Positions 11,660 through 23,718 are shown, counted from the stretch's first letter. The stretch is 64,000 nt of DNA from Arenimonas sp. SCN 70-307 (GCF_001724815.1 NZ_MEDO01000014.1:576568-640567); one strand, 5' to 3'. The notes: generated by a model from the sequence alone, not told the origin. Numbers and translations are program-made.

Positions 11660-13654
11660 ATGCAAGACGCCGGTCGCGACGCGCCCGCCCAGGCCCCCCG
11701 CCAGATTCCCTGGCGGCTGAGCCTGCGCACGCGCCTGGTGCTGTGGTCCAGCCTCACCAGCGTGCTGCTGCTGGTGGCCGTGGCGGCCATCTTCTACGTG
11801 GCCGTGCGCGGCGTGCTGCTGGCCAATGCCCGCACCGAGATGCGCGGCCTGGCGCAGCAGTCGGCCGGCGGCCTGTCGGCCACGCTCGAGTCGGTGGAGG
11901 TCAGCGGCCGCACCCTGGCCGGCACCGCCTCGGGCCTGGGCCGGCAGCCGCTCGACCTGCGCACGCTGATGACCGCCACGCTCGAGGCCGACCCGGACAT
12001 CGTCGGCGTGATGGTCATCATCGAGCCGGGCCGCCTGGCCCCCGACGACCCCGGATTCGACTGGTACCGCCGCCGCCAGGGCGCGGGCTACTTCGAGTCC
12101 ACCGTGCGCGGCCTGGGCGAGGACTACCAGGACTACCGCACCAAGCCCTGGTACGCCCGCACCGTCGGTACGGCCCGGCCCTGGTGGGGCGACCCGTATG
12201 CCAACGACGCCACCGGCGGCGAGCTGTTCGTCACCTACAACCTGCCGCTGTTCCGCACCGGCGAAACCGCGGGCGCCATCGGAATGGTCAGCCTGGACGT
12301 GCCGGTGCGGCGCCTGCGCACCCAGCTGGGCGAACTGCTGGCCGCGCCCGGCCTGGTGCCCATGCTGTTCTCGCCCGAGCAGCACGTGGTGCTGCACGCC
12401 GACCCGTCGCTGGAAATGCAGGGCCGCCTGGGCGAGCTGATGAGTTCGCGCGGCCGCGCCGACCTGGCCCCGCTGCTCGACGCGCTGCAGCGCCGCCTGT
12501 CGCTGGAGTTCAGCCACGAGGTGCCGCGCGCCGGCGGCGTCGAGCACCACACCACCTTCGCGCTGCCGCTGGGCGACAGCGGCTGGGCCTTCGCGCTGGG
12601 CGTGCCCGAGGAGCTGATCCTGGCCCAGCTGCGCCAGGTCACGCTCTGGGGCCTGGGCGGCGGCCTGCTGGGCGTGGTGCTGTGCGTGCTGGCGGTGCGC
12701 CGGCGTGCCGGCATGATCGCCCGGCCCATCGAGGACCTCACCGATTCGGCCCGGCACCTGGCCCGCGGCGAGTTCGACTATCCGCTGGGCCACACCGCCC
12801 GCCGCGACGAGGTGGGCGTGATGGCGCGCGCCTTCGACAGCGCCCGCACCTCCATCAAGCAGCAGATCCGCGAGATCGCCGAGATGGCCAGCGAGCGCCA
12901 GAAGCTCGAGTCCGAGCTCGACATCGCCCGCGACATCCAGCTGGCCATGCTGCCGGCGCCGCGCACGGTGCGCCACGGCGGCGGCGAGGCCGTGCTGGGC
13001 GCGCTGCTCAAGCCGGCCAAGGCGGTGGGCGGCGATTTCTACACCTTCTTCGACACGCTCGACGGCCAGCTGTGGTTCGTCATCGGCGACGTGTCGGACA
13101 AGGGCGTGCCGGCGGCGCTGTTCATGGCGCGCACGGTGACGGTGCTGGAGGTGGCGGCGCGGCTGGGCGGTTCGCCGGCGCGCGCGCTGGCCGAGTCGGC
13201 GCGGCACCTGGTGGAAGGCAACGACACCTGCATGTTCGCCACCGTGGCCTGCGGCAAGCTCGACCTGGCCACCGGCGCGCTGGAGATGGCCAGCGCCGGC
13301 CACGAGCCGCCGGTGATGCTGCGCCGCGGCGCCGCGCCGGCCTGGCTGCCGCTGCCGGGCGGGCCGCCGCTGGGCTTCGAGGCCGACGCCGTCTTCGAAT
13401 CCTGGACCGGCCGGCTTGAACCCGGCGACGGCCTGGTGCTTTATACCGATGGCGTCACCGAGGCCTTCGACCTGGCCAACGTGCCCTTCGGCGAGCAGCG
13501 CCTGCTCGGCGTGCTGGGCGAAGCGCGGGGGGCCGCGGCCACCTGCGAGGCGCTGCTGGCGGCGGTGCAGGCGCATGCCGGCGAGGCGCCGCAGTCGGAC
13601 GACATCACGCTGCTGGCGCTCTGCTACCAGCGCGCAGCGGGCAAGGAGGACTGA
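11660..13654 (+). CDS. membrane PP2C-type (SpoIIE/RsbU-like) phosphatase with periplasmic sensor and HAMP-like region
   Basis: Two TM segments flank a Cache-like region (DYQDYRTKPWYARTVGTARPWWGDPYANDATGGELFVTYNLPLF); SpoIIE motifs DIQLAMLPAP, AVGGDFYTFFDTLDGQLWFVIGDVSDKGVPAALFM, GLVLYTDGVTEAFD, DDITLLAL. Confidence 0.88.
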   Translation: MQDAGRDAPAQAPRQIPWRLSLRTRLVLWSSLTSVLLLVAVAAIFYVAVRGVLLANARTEMRGLAQQSAGGLSATLESVEVSGRTLAGTASGLGRQPLDLRTLMTATLEADPDIVGVMVIIEPGRLAPDDPGFDWYRRRQGAGYFESTVRGLGEDYQDYRTKPWYARTVGTARPWWGDPYANDATGGELFVTYNLPLFRTGETAGAIGMVSLDVPVRRLRTQLGELLAAPGLVPMLFSPEQHVVLHADPSLEMQGRLGELMSSRGRADLAPLLDALQRRLSLEFSHEVPRAGGVEHHTTFALPLGDSGWAFALGVPEELILAQLRQVTLWGLGGGLLGVVLCVLAVRRRAGMIARPIEDLTDSARHLARGEFDYPLGHTARRDEVGVMARAFDSARTSIKQQIREIAEMASERQKLESELDIARDIQLAMLPAPRTVRHGGGEAVLGALLKPAKAVGGDFYTFFDTLDGQLWFVIGDVSDKGVPAALFMARTVTVLEVAARLGGSPARALAESARHLVEGNDTCMFATVACGKLDLATGALEMASAGHEPPVMLRRGAAPAWLPLPGGPPLGFEADAVFESWTGRLEPGDGLVLYTDGVTEAFDLANVPFGEQRLLGVLGEARGAAATCEALLAAVQAHAGEAPQSDDITLLALCYQRAAGKED

Positions 13655-13656
13655 GC

Positions 13657-14085
13657 ATGCACATCCTGCTGAGCGTCCCGCAGGAAGAAGGCCAGCTGGG
13701 CGACCTGGTCGCCGCCATCGATGGCGTGCTGGCGCGCGAGGGCGTGCCCGGGCCGGTGGCGCACGACGTGCAGCTGGTCGCCGAGGAAGTGGTCTGCAAC
13801 GCGCTAGAGCACGGCCGCGTCGAAGGGCGCGGGCACGAAATCAGCGTGGGCATCGGCATCGAGGACGGGCTGATCACGCTGGAGTTCCGCGACGACTGCA
13901 TCGCCTACAACCCGCTCGAACGCCCCGACCCCGACCTCGACGCCGACATCGCCGAGCGGCCGATCGGCGGGCTGGGCGTGCACCTGATCAGGGAGCTGGC
14001 CGAGGAGGTCAGCTACCGCCGCGAAGAGCCGCACAACATCCTGCGCGTGGTACTGCGCACTGAAACCCACGGGAGCAACGCATGA
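13657..14085 (+). CDS. RsbW/SpoIIAB-like ATP-binding protein (HATPase)
   Basis: HDVQLVAEEVVCNALEHG, LEFRDDCIAYNPL, GGLGVHLIRELAEEVSYRR. Confidence 0.85.
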   Translation: MHILLSVPQEEGQLGDLVAAIDGVLAREGVPGPVAHDVQLVAEEVVCNALEHGRVEGRGHEISVGIGIEDGLITLEFRDDCIAYNPLERPDPDLDADIAERPIGGLGVHLIRELAEEVSYRREEPHNILRVVLRTETHGSNA

Positions 14086-14462
14086 GCCTGAAGGTCCAGA
14101 TCCAGCCCGCCGCCAACGGCAGCCAGCGCGTCGCCATCGCCGGCCGCCTCGACACCCACACCTACCAGGAACTCGACCGGCAGCTGGCACCGGTGCTCGA
14201 GACGATGAACAAGTCGCTGGTGCTCGACCTGGCCGGGCTCGAGTACATCAGCTCGGCCGGCGTGCGCTCGATCTTCAAGGCCCGCAAGGCCCTGGCCGCG
14301 CGCGGCGGCAAGGTGCTGGTGGTCAACCCGCAGCCGCAGATCCAGAAGGTCTTCGACGTAGTGAAGGCCGTGCCGATGAACGAGATCTTCTCGTCCGTGG
14401 CCGAGGCCGACGCCTACCTCGACGCCATGCAGCGCAAGGTCCTCGAAGGCGACGACGACTAA
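14082..14462 (+). CDS. STAS-domain anti-sigma factor antagonist (RsbV/SpoIIAA-like)
   Basis: KSLVLDLAGLEYISSAGVRSIFKARKALAARGGKVLVVNPQPQIQKVFDV. Confidence 0.9.
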   Translation: MSLKVQIQPAANGSQRVAIAGRLDTHTYQELDRQLAPVLETMNKSLVLDLAGLEYISSAGVRSIFKARKALAARGGKVLVVNPQPQIQKVFDVVKAVPMNEIFSSVAEADAYLDAMQRKVLEGDDD

Positions 14463-14540
14463 AGAAACGGGGTCAGGTTCACTTATTGAAAAGGGCCCGC
14501 AATGCGGGCCCTTTTCAATAAGTGAACCTGACCCCGTTTC

Positions 14541-14542
<2 letters not shown>
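14462..14542. repeat. 39-bp perfect palindrome with 3-nt loop, GGGGTCAGGTTCACTT family; likely bidirectional terminator
   Basis: aagaaacggggtcaggttcacttattgaaaagggcccgc-aat-exact reverse complement; fills the gap between the convergent stops at 14460-14462 and 14541-14543. Confidence 0.93.
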
Positions 14543-16835
<2,293 letters not shown>

Positions 16836-16913
16836 GGTTCTCGGGGTCGTCGTGTGGCCACCGGTGGCGCGGCGGCAAGACCCCCATTCTAGCGACCCCG
16901 GTCGCCCGCCCGG

Positions 16914-19013
16914 TTACGGGGGCGTATGGGGCGCCAGCACGCGCTCGCGCAGGCGCGCCAAAGGCGCCGGTGGCCCATCCGGGAAGCCCGCGTCGAAGGG
17001 CGCCAGCGCGGCCGCCTGCGCCGCGGCGTCCCCGCGCAATCCCGCCTGGGCGGCCAGGGCCAGCCAGGCCAGGGCCTGGTCCTCGCCGGCGGCCAGGGCC
17101 GGCAGGCGGTGCGATAGCGCCGTCGCGGCCACCGCGTCGGATTCGCCCAGTCCGGCGCGCGCCAGCAGGCGCAGGGCATCGGCCAGGGTGCGGGCGCGGC
17201 TGCCCGGCGCTTCGCCGGCGGCGCGGGCGCGCGCCTCGGCGGCGTCCACGTGCCCCAGCGCATCACGCGGGCGGCCCAGCAGCAGCTCCGCCATCGACAG
17301 CGCGCGCAGGGTGTCGCCGGCCAGCGGGTCGGGGGCGCCCTGCAGCCATCGGCGGGCCTCGGCGATGCAGTCATCGGTGGCGGCCGCGTCGCCCTGCAGG
17401 GACAGCGCCACGCAGCGCTGCGTCACCAGCCCCAAGGCTTCGGCCTGGGCCGGGCGGCCCTCGGCCTGGGCGCGGCTGAGCCACTCGGCCGCCTCGCGGC
17501 CCCGTCCGGCCTCGAGTTCGATGCGACCCAGCAGCGCCAGGCTGGCCCGGCGATCGTCGGCGGGCAGGCGCGCTTCGCGGCCCAGCGCCTGCGCTTCGAG
17601 CAGCTGCGCGCGTGCGCCGGCGGCGTCGCCGCTGCGCCACTGCAGTTCGCCCAGCAGGTGCAGCAGCGCGGCGCGCTGGCCCGGCTCGGCGTGCTCGGCG
17701 CGCACGCGGTCGGCCGCGACGGCCAGCGCGTCCCGGCTGGCCAGGGCAGCGGCGCCCGGGTCCTCGGGCACCACCAGGCTGGCCAGCAGGTCGCGCGCCG
17801 CCGCGCTGCGCTGCGCTGCGCGCTCGGCCTGCGCGGCCTGCCAGAGCGTGGCGCCGAGCATCGAGCCCAGCACCAGCGCCAGCGCCGCCGTCACCAGCGC
17901 CACGGCGCGGTTTCGGCGCAGGAAACACTGCAGTCGGTACAGATTGCCGGCGCCGCGCGCGCGCACGGGGCGGTCATGCAGCCAGGCCTTGAGGTCGCGG
18001 GCCAGGGCGTCGGGCGAGCGGTAGCGGTCGTCCGGGTCGTCGGCCAGGGCCTTGAGCACTATGGCGTCGAGGTCGCCGCGCAGCGCCCGCGCCATCGCCT
18101 CGCGCTGCGCCGGCGCCGCGCCGTCGGCCTCGCGGCAGGCGCGCGAGGGCAGCACCAGCGGCTCGCCGTCGGGGCGGCCTTCGCGCGGCGGCCGGCCGGC
18201 GAGCAGGCGGTAGAGCAGCGCGCCCAGGCCGTACACGTCCATCGCCGTGGACGCGGGCGCGAGCTGGAACTGCTCGGGCGCGGCGTACTGCGGCGTCCAG
18301 GCCAGCATGCGGGTGAGCGTCATGCCGGCCTGGCGGCGTTCGAGCAGGCCGCCGATGCCGAAGTCGAGCAGGCGCACGTAGCCCTCGCGGTCCACCAGCA
18401 CGTTGCTGGGCTTGATGTCGCGGTGGATGACCAGGTTGCGGTGCGCATAGGCCACCGCGTCGCAGACGTCGAGCATCAGGCCCACGCGCGCGGCGGCGCC
18501 GAGGCCGCGCGAATCGCACCAGGCGTCGATGGGTTCGCCTTCCACCAGCGGCATGGCCAGCCAGGGCGTACCGTCCTCGGCCACGCCGCAGTCGACCAGG
18601 CTGGCGATGTGCGGGTGCTGCAGGCGCGCCAGGATGGCCTGCTCGCGCCGGAAGCGGTCGGCGCCGCCGGCCACGAGCGCGCCGATGGTGAGCAGCTTGA
18701 TGGCGGCCACGCGCGTTTCGCCGCCCTCGTCGGTGCGGGCGCGGTAGACCACCGACATGCCGCCACGGCCGATTTCATCCTCGAGCACCCAGCGGCCGAT
18801 GCGCCGGCCCTCGAGCCGCGCGTCCGGGCCGGCGGGGTCGAGCGGGCCATCGTCGCGGCCGTGAGCCTGCAGCAGGCGGCGCACGTGCGCGACGACGGCA
18901 GGCTCGAGCGCCATCGCCGCCAGCGCGGCCTCGCGTTCCGGCGCGGGCAGGTCGAGCAGGCCGTCGAAGATGGCGTCGGCCGCCCGCCAGCGCGCGAGCT
19001 CGTCCTCGATCAT
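16914..19013 (-). CDS. Ser/Thr protein kinase with one TM and C-terminal TPR-like region
   Basis: LEDEIGRGGMSVVYRAR, VIHRDIKPSNVLVDREGYVRLLDFGIGG, TM VALVTAALALVLGSMLGATLW. Confidence 0.9.
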   Translation of the reverse strand: MIEDELARWRAADAIFDGLLDLPAPEREAALAAMALEPAVVAHVRRLLQAHGRDDGPLDPAGPDARLEGRRIGRWVLEDEIGRGGMSVVYRARTDEGGETRVAAIKLLTIGALVAGGADRFRREQAILARLQHPHIASLVDCGVAEDGTPWLAMPLVEGEPIDAWCDSRGLGAAARVGLMLDVCDAVAYAHRNLVIHRDIKPSNVLVDREGYVRLLDFGIGGLLERRQAGMTLTRMLAWTPQYAAPEQFQLAPASTAMDVYGLGALLYRLLAGRPPREGRPDGEPLVLPSRACREADGAAPAQREAMARALRGDLDAIVLKALADDPDDRYRSPDALARDLKAWLHDRPVRARGAGNLYRLQCFLRRNRAVALVTAALALVLGSMLGATLWQAAQAERAAQRSAAARDLLASLVVPEDPGAAALASRDALAVAADRVRAEHAEPGQRAALLHLLGELQWRSGDAAGARAQLLEAQALGREARLPADDRRASLALLGRIELEAGRGREAAEWLSRAQAEGRPAQAEALGLVTQRCVALSLQGDAAATDDCIAEARRWLQGAPDPLAGDTLRALSMAELLLGRPRDALGHVDAAEARARAAGEAPGSRARTLADALRLLARAGLGESDAVAATALSHRLPALAAGEDQALAWLALAAQAGLRGDAAAQAAALAPFDAGFPDGPPAPLARLRERVLAPHTPP

Positions 19014-19567
19014 CCGGTGGTGTCGGCCAGCTGGGCGTAGAGGAAGGCGCGGGCGCGCTCCCACTCGCGCTTGGTGGTGCGCAGCGAGCAGCCGAGCAGG
19101 TCGGCGATTTCCTGGAACTCCAGGCCCGCGAAGAAACGCAGCTCCACCACCTGCTTCTGGCGCGGGTTGAGCTCGCCGAGCACGTCCATGGCCTGGCTCA
19201 CCGCGAGCAGGTCGGCGTTGCCGGCCATGGCCAGCTCGCTGAGGTTCTCGTCGAGCGTCACCGCGTTCTGGCCGCCGCCGCGCTTGACCGCCAGGTCGCG
19301 GCGCAGTTCGTCGATGGCGATGTGGCGCATGGCCTTGGCGGCGCAGGCGAAGAAATGCGAACGGTCGGTGATCGACAGCCCGGCGTTGCCCACCAGCCGC
19401 AGGTAGACCTCGTGCACCAGCACGGTGGGGCTGAGCTGGCCACCGGCCCCGGCCAGGCGCGCCTGCGCCAGCCGGCGCAATTCGGGATACAGCGCCTGGA
19501 ACACGGCGTCGAGCGCCTGTTCGTCGCCATCGCCCGCGCGTTGCAGCAGTTCGGTGATCTCGCTCAT
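19010..19567 (-). CDS. ECF-subfamily RNA polymerase sigma factor (TIGR02999/Sig-70_X6-like)
   Basis: LYPELRRLAQARL, SPTVLVHEVYLRLV, FFACAAKAMRHIAIDELRR, VVELRFFAGLEFQEIADLLGCSLRTTKREWERARAFL; ATGA overlap with the kinase. Confidence 0.9.
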   Translation of the reverse strand: MSEITELLQRAGDGDEQALDAVFQALYPELRRLAQARLAGAGGQLSPTVLVHEVYLRLVGNAGLSITDRSHFFACAAKAMRHIAIDELRRDLAVKRGGGQNAVTLDENLSELAMAGNADLLAVSQAMDVLGELNPRQKQVVELRFFAGLEFQEIADLLGCSLRTTKREWERARAFLYAQLADTTG

Positions 19568-19615
19568 GGCAGCCCTCCCCGGCCCCGGCGCGGTCATCTT
19601 AGCCCCAGCAAACGC

Positions 19616-20878
19616 TCAGAGCCCGAGAACGAGGTCGTCGGCCTCGACGTGGTCGAGGCGGATCTTGTTGGCGAACAGCGAAAACGCGAGGTTGCCGGCC
19701 AGGCCATTGGCCCGCTGCATCCAGGGCGGCAGGTAGCGCGGCGGCGCCACCGCGCCCGAGGCGAAGGCCGGCTCGAGCGAGAACACGTCCTCGAGCGCGA
19801 ACTTGCCGGCGAACAGCTGCCGCGCGCGGCCCAGCTGGTGGTGGCGCAGGCACCAGCGGAAGAAGGTGTGCACGCCCAGCAGCCCGCGCAGGTAGACCGC
19901 GTCCTTGGTGAAGGCCGAGCCGCCCTCGAGCGGCGCGCCGCGGAACACGCGCTGGGTGGAGGTGAAGCTGTCCACCGGCGACTGCCCGGCCTCGAGGAAA
20001 TGCCGGAACACGTCGACGAAGCCGGCACCCTGGATCGCCATCTCGATGGCGACGATGCGCAGGCTGATGCGCTTCATGCGCTCGATGTCCATCGCGCCCG
20101 AGATCAGCTCGGCGAAGGTGGCCAGGCCTTCCTGGGTGGCGGTGCTGCGCGGCGAGCCGCGCGCCAGCGACTTGAGGTGCGGCTGCTCGCGGCCGTTGAT
20201 GCCGGTGAGCGAATGCACGAAGGCCTCGTGCACCAGCAGCTGGTTGCGGTCGTATTCGGAAAAGCCGGTATTCGTGCGCAGGCGGATGCGGGTGGCGCTG
20301 GCGGCGGCCTTGGCGATCAGGCTGTCGTCGAGCTCCACGCGCACCACGTGGTCGGTGAAGAAGGCCGACACCGCGGCCTGCAGCTCGGCCTGCACGGTTT
20401 CGGCCGGCAGCACGTACTCGGGCTCGACCTCGCGCAGCTCCTGGTCCATGGCGTCGGCCACGTCGATGAAGTGGCGCGCGGCCTCGAGGCTGGTCGGGCC
20501 GCCGCCGGGCAGCACTTCCACCGGGCGGCCGAACAACCTGGCCGAGTGTTCGGTGATGGCCGGCGTGCCCAGCGAATCGAGCAGGTGGGTGGTGGTGATC
20601 CAGCTGTCGGCGGTGCTGCGCAGGTAGCGGCCCAGCGGGTCGTCGGGGTCGGCGGCGTCGAACACCGCCTGCAGCTCGCGCCGGCGCTCGGCGTGGTCGC
20701 CGCGCGGGTACTGGTGGTCGGGCAGGTGGATGCGGCCCACGCGCCAGGCACCGAGGAACAGGGCCTGCTCGCTTTCGGGCCAGCTCACCGCCTCGAGCAG
20801 GCGGATGCCGCGCGCCGCCGCCACCAGGCGCGCATCAAGCGCGGCGTGGTGGGCCAGCGAGCGCGGGTCGGCTTCCAT
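19616..20878 (-). CDS. DUF1704 / 'flavohemoglobin expression-modulating QEGLA motif' family protein, putative metallopeptidase
   Basis: LLVHEAFVHSLTGING (HExxxH) and ATQEGLATFAELISG; ATGA overlap with rsgA. Confidence 0.8.
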   Translation of the reverse strand: MEADPRSLAHHAALDARLVAAARGIRLLEAVSWPESEQALFLGAWRVGRIHLPDHQYPRGDHAERRRELQAVFDAADPDDPLGRYLRSTADSWITTTHLLDSLGTPAITEHSARLFGRPVEVLPGGGPTSLEAARHFIDVADAMDQELREVEPEYVLPAETVQAELQAAVSAFFTDHVVRVELDDSLIAKAAASATRIRLRTNTGFSEYDRNQLLVHEAFVHSLTGINGREQPHLKSLARGSPRSTATQEGLATFAELISGAMDIERMKRISLRIVAIEMAIQGAGFVDVFRHFLEAGQSPVDSFTSTQRVFRGAPLEGGSAFTKDAVYLRGLLGVHTFFRWCLRHHQLGRARQLFAGKFALEDVFSLEPAFASGAVAPPRYLPPWMQRANGLAGNLAFSLFANKIRLDHVEADDLVLGL

Positions 20879-21954
20879 CAGCGGCGGCCGTACTTGTCCT
20901 TGAGGCGGCCGGTGATGGTCTTGCTCAGCGCGCGCGCCTCGGCCTTGCGTTCGGCCTGCGAGGTGGCCGCGGCCTCGAGTTCGTCGCGCAGCTTGGCGAA
21001 GTTGGCGAAGCGCGCCTCGTCCAGGCTGCCGTCCTCGATGGCGGCGCGCACCGCGCAGCCCGGCTCGCCGAGGTGGGCGCAGTCGCGGAAGCGGCAGTCG
21101 GCGGCCAGGCGCTCGATGTCGTCGAAGCTTTCGACCACGTCCTCGTCGCCGCTGAGCTTGACCTCGCGCATGCCCGGCGTGTCGATCAGGCAGCCGCCCT
21201 GCGGCAGCGGCATCAGCACGCGCGCGGTGGTGGTGTGGCGGCCGCGCGAGTCGTTGGCGCGCACGGCATTGGTCTTCATCTTCTGCCGGCCGAGCAGGGT
21301 GTTGGTGAGCGTGGACTTGCCCGCGCCCGAGCTGCCCACCAGCACCACCGTGCGGCCGGGGCCGAGGTAGGGGTGCAGCACGGCGGTGGAGGCCGGGTCC
21401 TTGGCGTTGACGGCGTGGATGGGCACGCCCGACTCGGACACCTCCAGCAGCAGATCGATGCAGTCCTCGACGATTTCGCACTCGTCGGCCTTGGTCAGCA
21501 CCAGCACCGGCGAGGCGCCCGAGGCGCGGATGAGCACCAGGTAGCGCTCGATGCGGCGCGGGTTGAAGTCCTGGTCGAGCCCGACCACCACCAGCACGTG
21601 GTCGACGTTCGCGGCGATCAGCTGCTGGCGGTGGTGCTCGCCGGCGGCGCCGCGCTTGAGCACCGAACGGCGCGGCAGCAGGCCGGCGATGGTCTTGCCG
21701 GCTTCGTCGAGCGTCACCCAGTCGCCGACCGCGGCGCGTTCGTCGGGCGGGAAGCGCGGGCGGGTCCAGGGCACCGGCGGCTGCACGCGCCGGATGTCCT
21801 CGGCGCCCAGGGCGATGTCGTAGGCGGTGCGGTGCTGGCTGGCCACGCGGGCCAGGCGGGCGCCGGGCGCCGCGGCCAGGGCCTCGCGCGCGGTCTCGTC
21901 GTCGGGCCAGCCGAGGGCGCGAAGGCGGGCGAGGTCATCAGGTTCGGCGTGCAT
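20878..21954 (-). CDS. rsgA: ribosome small subunit-dependent GTPase A
   Basis: Circularly permuted GTPase motifs LTKADE, VGSSGAGKSTLTNTLLG, DTPGMREV; CRFRDCAHLGEPGCAV zinc motif. Confidence 0.92.
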   Translation of the reverse strand: MHAEPDDLARLRALGWPDDETAREALAAAPGARLARVASQHRTAYDIALGAEDIRRVQPPVPWTRPRFPPDERAAVGDWVTLDEAGKTIAGLLPRRSVLKRGAAGEHHRQQLIAANVDHVLVVVGLDQDFNPRRIERYLVLIRASGASPVLVLTKADECEIVEDCIDLLLEVSESGVPIHAVNAKDPASTAVLHPYLGPGRTVVLVGSSGAGKSTLTNTLLGRQKMKTNAVRANDSRGRHTTTARVLMPLPQGGCLIDTPGMREVKLSGDEDVVESFDDIERLAADCRFRDCAHLGEPGCAVRAAIEDGSLDEARFANFAKLRDELEAAATSQAERKAEARALSKTITGRLKDKYGRR

Positions 21955-22015
21955 TGCCCCGGATGATACGCCGGCGAACACGCCGCGCTCACCGCGCGCG
22001 GGCGAGGCTGTGCCC

Positions 22016-22402
22016 ATGGGACGATTCGCCGCCACCGTACTTGCCCTCGCCGGCCTGGGTTTCCTGGGCTTCGGCATCGCCATCACGCTCGACCCGGCCG
22101 GGGTGCTGGCGCCGGTGGGCATCAGCGGCACGCCGGCCGGCGTGGTCGAGCTGCAGGCCTTCTACGGCGGGCTCGAGTTGGGCCTGGGCGCCTTCCTGCT
22201 CGCCTGCGCCTGGTGCCCGGCCTGGCGCCGGCCCGGTCTGTGGCTGGTGCTGGGCGTCAACGGCGGCATCGCCGCGGTGCGCCTGCTGGGCATCGCCCAG
22301 ACCGGCGAGTACATCCCCTTCTTCACCTACGCCCTGGCCTGGGAGCTGGGCTTCGCCGCCGCCTCGGCGCTGGCGCTGTGGCGGGGCCGCGCGGCGGGCT
22401 GA
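22016..22402 (+). CDS. DUF4345-like small integral membrane protein
   Basis: MGRFAATVLALAGLGFLGFGIAITLDPAGVLAPVGI...AVRLLGIAQTGEYIPFFTYALAWEL; four hydrophobic segments. Confidence 0.6.
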   Translation: MGRFAATVLALAGLGFLGFGIAITLDPAGVLAPVGISGTPAGVVELQAFYGGLELGLGAFLLACAWCPAWRRPGLWLVLGVNGGIAAVRLLGIAQTGEYIPFFTYALAWELGFAAASALALWRGRAAG

Positions 22403-22460
22403 AAGCACGTCAAGATTCCGTTAATCTCGGGGGCAACACCCGTCCCGAGCCCGACGTTCC

Positions 22461-23705
22461 ATGCCCCACAGCCCCCTGCCGACCCGCGAGAGCCTGCGCG
22501 AGGTCCGCTACGACATCCGCGGCGAGCTGTCCCGCCGCGCCCGTGAACTCGAGGGACAGGGCCGGCAGCTGATCCGCCTGAACATCGGCAACCCCGGCGC
22601 CTTCGGGTTCCGGGCCCCGGAGCACCTGCAGGCCGCTTTGACGGCCCACGTGGCCGAGTCAGACCCCTACACCCACCAGCAGGGCCTGCCCCTGGCCCGC
22701 GAGGCCGTGGCCGCCCTGCACCGCGGCCGCGGCACGCCCAATGCCAGCGCCGAGCGCGTATTCATCGGCAACGGCGTGAGCGAGCTGATCGACATCTCGC
22801 TGCGCGCCCTGCTCAACCCCGGCGACGAGGTGCTGCTGCCCTCGCCCGACTACCCGCTCTGGAGCGCCGCCACCATCCTCAACCAGGGCCGGCCGGTGTA
22901 CTACCGCTGCGCGCCGGAGAACGGCTTCCTGCCCGACCCGGACGAAATCGAGCGGCTGGTGACGACGCGCACGCGCGCGCTGGTGGTGATCAACCCGAAC
23001 AATCCCACGGGCGCGAACTACCCGCCGGCGCTGCTGGCGCGGCTGGCCGACATCGCCGCGCGCCACGGCCTGCTGCTGATGGCCGACGAGATCTACGACG
23101 GCATCCTGTACGACGACGCGCAATTCACCCCGCTCGCGCCCCTGGCCGGCGATACGCCCTGCCTGAGCTTCGGCGGCTTGTCGAAGGTGTGGCGCGCCTG
23201 CGGCTGGCGCGTGGGCTGGGCGGTGCTGTCGGGCGACCCGCTGCGCGTGGGTGACCTGCACCACGCGATGGACCTGCTCTCGGCGATGCGCCTCTGCGCC
23301 AACGTGCCGGCGCAGTTCGCGGTGCCGGCGGCGCTGGAAGGCCCGGAGACCATCCGCGCGCTGACCGCGCCGGGTGGCCGCCTGCACGCCTCGCGCGAAG
23401 CGGTGGTGGCGGGCTGCGCGGCCAGCGAGCACCTGTCGCTGGTGGTGCCGCAGGGCGCGCTCTACGCCTTCCCGCAGGTGGTGGGGCCGGCGGCCGAGGG
23501 CTTCGACGACCAGGCCTTCGCGCTCGAGCTGCTGGAAACCGAGGACGTGCTGGTGGTGCCGGGCAGCGGCTTCAACGTGCCGGGCTCGCGCCACTTCCGC
23601 ATCACCCTGCTGCCGGAGGCGGCGCAGGTGCGCGAGGTGTTCACCCGCATCGACCGCGTGCTGGCGCGCCGCGCCGACGTCGCGGGCAAGCGCCACGTGG
23701 CCTGA
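22461..23705 (+). CDS. pyridoxal phosphate-dependent aminotransferase (AlaA/AlaT-like)
   Basis: VRYDIRGELSRRARELEGQGRQLIRLNIGNPGAFGF, VVINPNNPTGANY, LSFGGLSKVWRACGWRVGW. Confidence 0.9.
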   Translation: MPHSPLPTRESLREVRYDIRGELSRRARELEGQGRQLIRLNIGNPGAFGFRAPEHLQAALTAHVAESDPYTHQQGLPLAREAVAALHRGRGTPNASAERVFIGNGVSELIDISLRALLNPGDEVLLPSPDYPLWSAATILNQGRPVYYRCAPENGFLPDPDEIERLVTTRTRALVVINPNNPTGANYPPALLARLADIAARHGLLLMADEIYDGILYDDAQFTPLAPLAGDTPCLSFGGLSKVWRACGWRVGWAVLSGDPLRVGDLHHAMDLLSAMRLCANVPAQFAVPAALEGPETIRALTAPGGRLHASREAVVAGCAASEHLSLVVPQGALYAFPQVVGPAAEGFDDQAFALELLETEDVLVVPGSGFNVPGSRHFRITLLPEAAQVREVFTRIDRVLARRADVAGKRHVA

Positions 23706-23718
23706 GGCGGGGCCGGCG

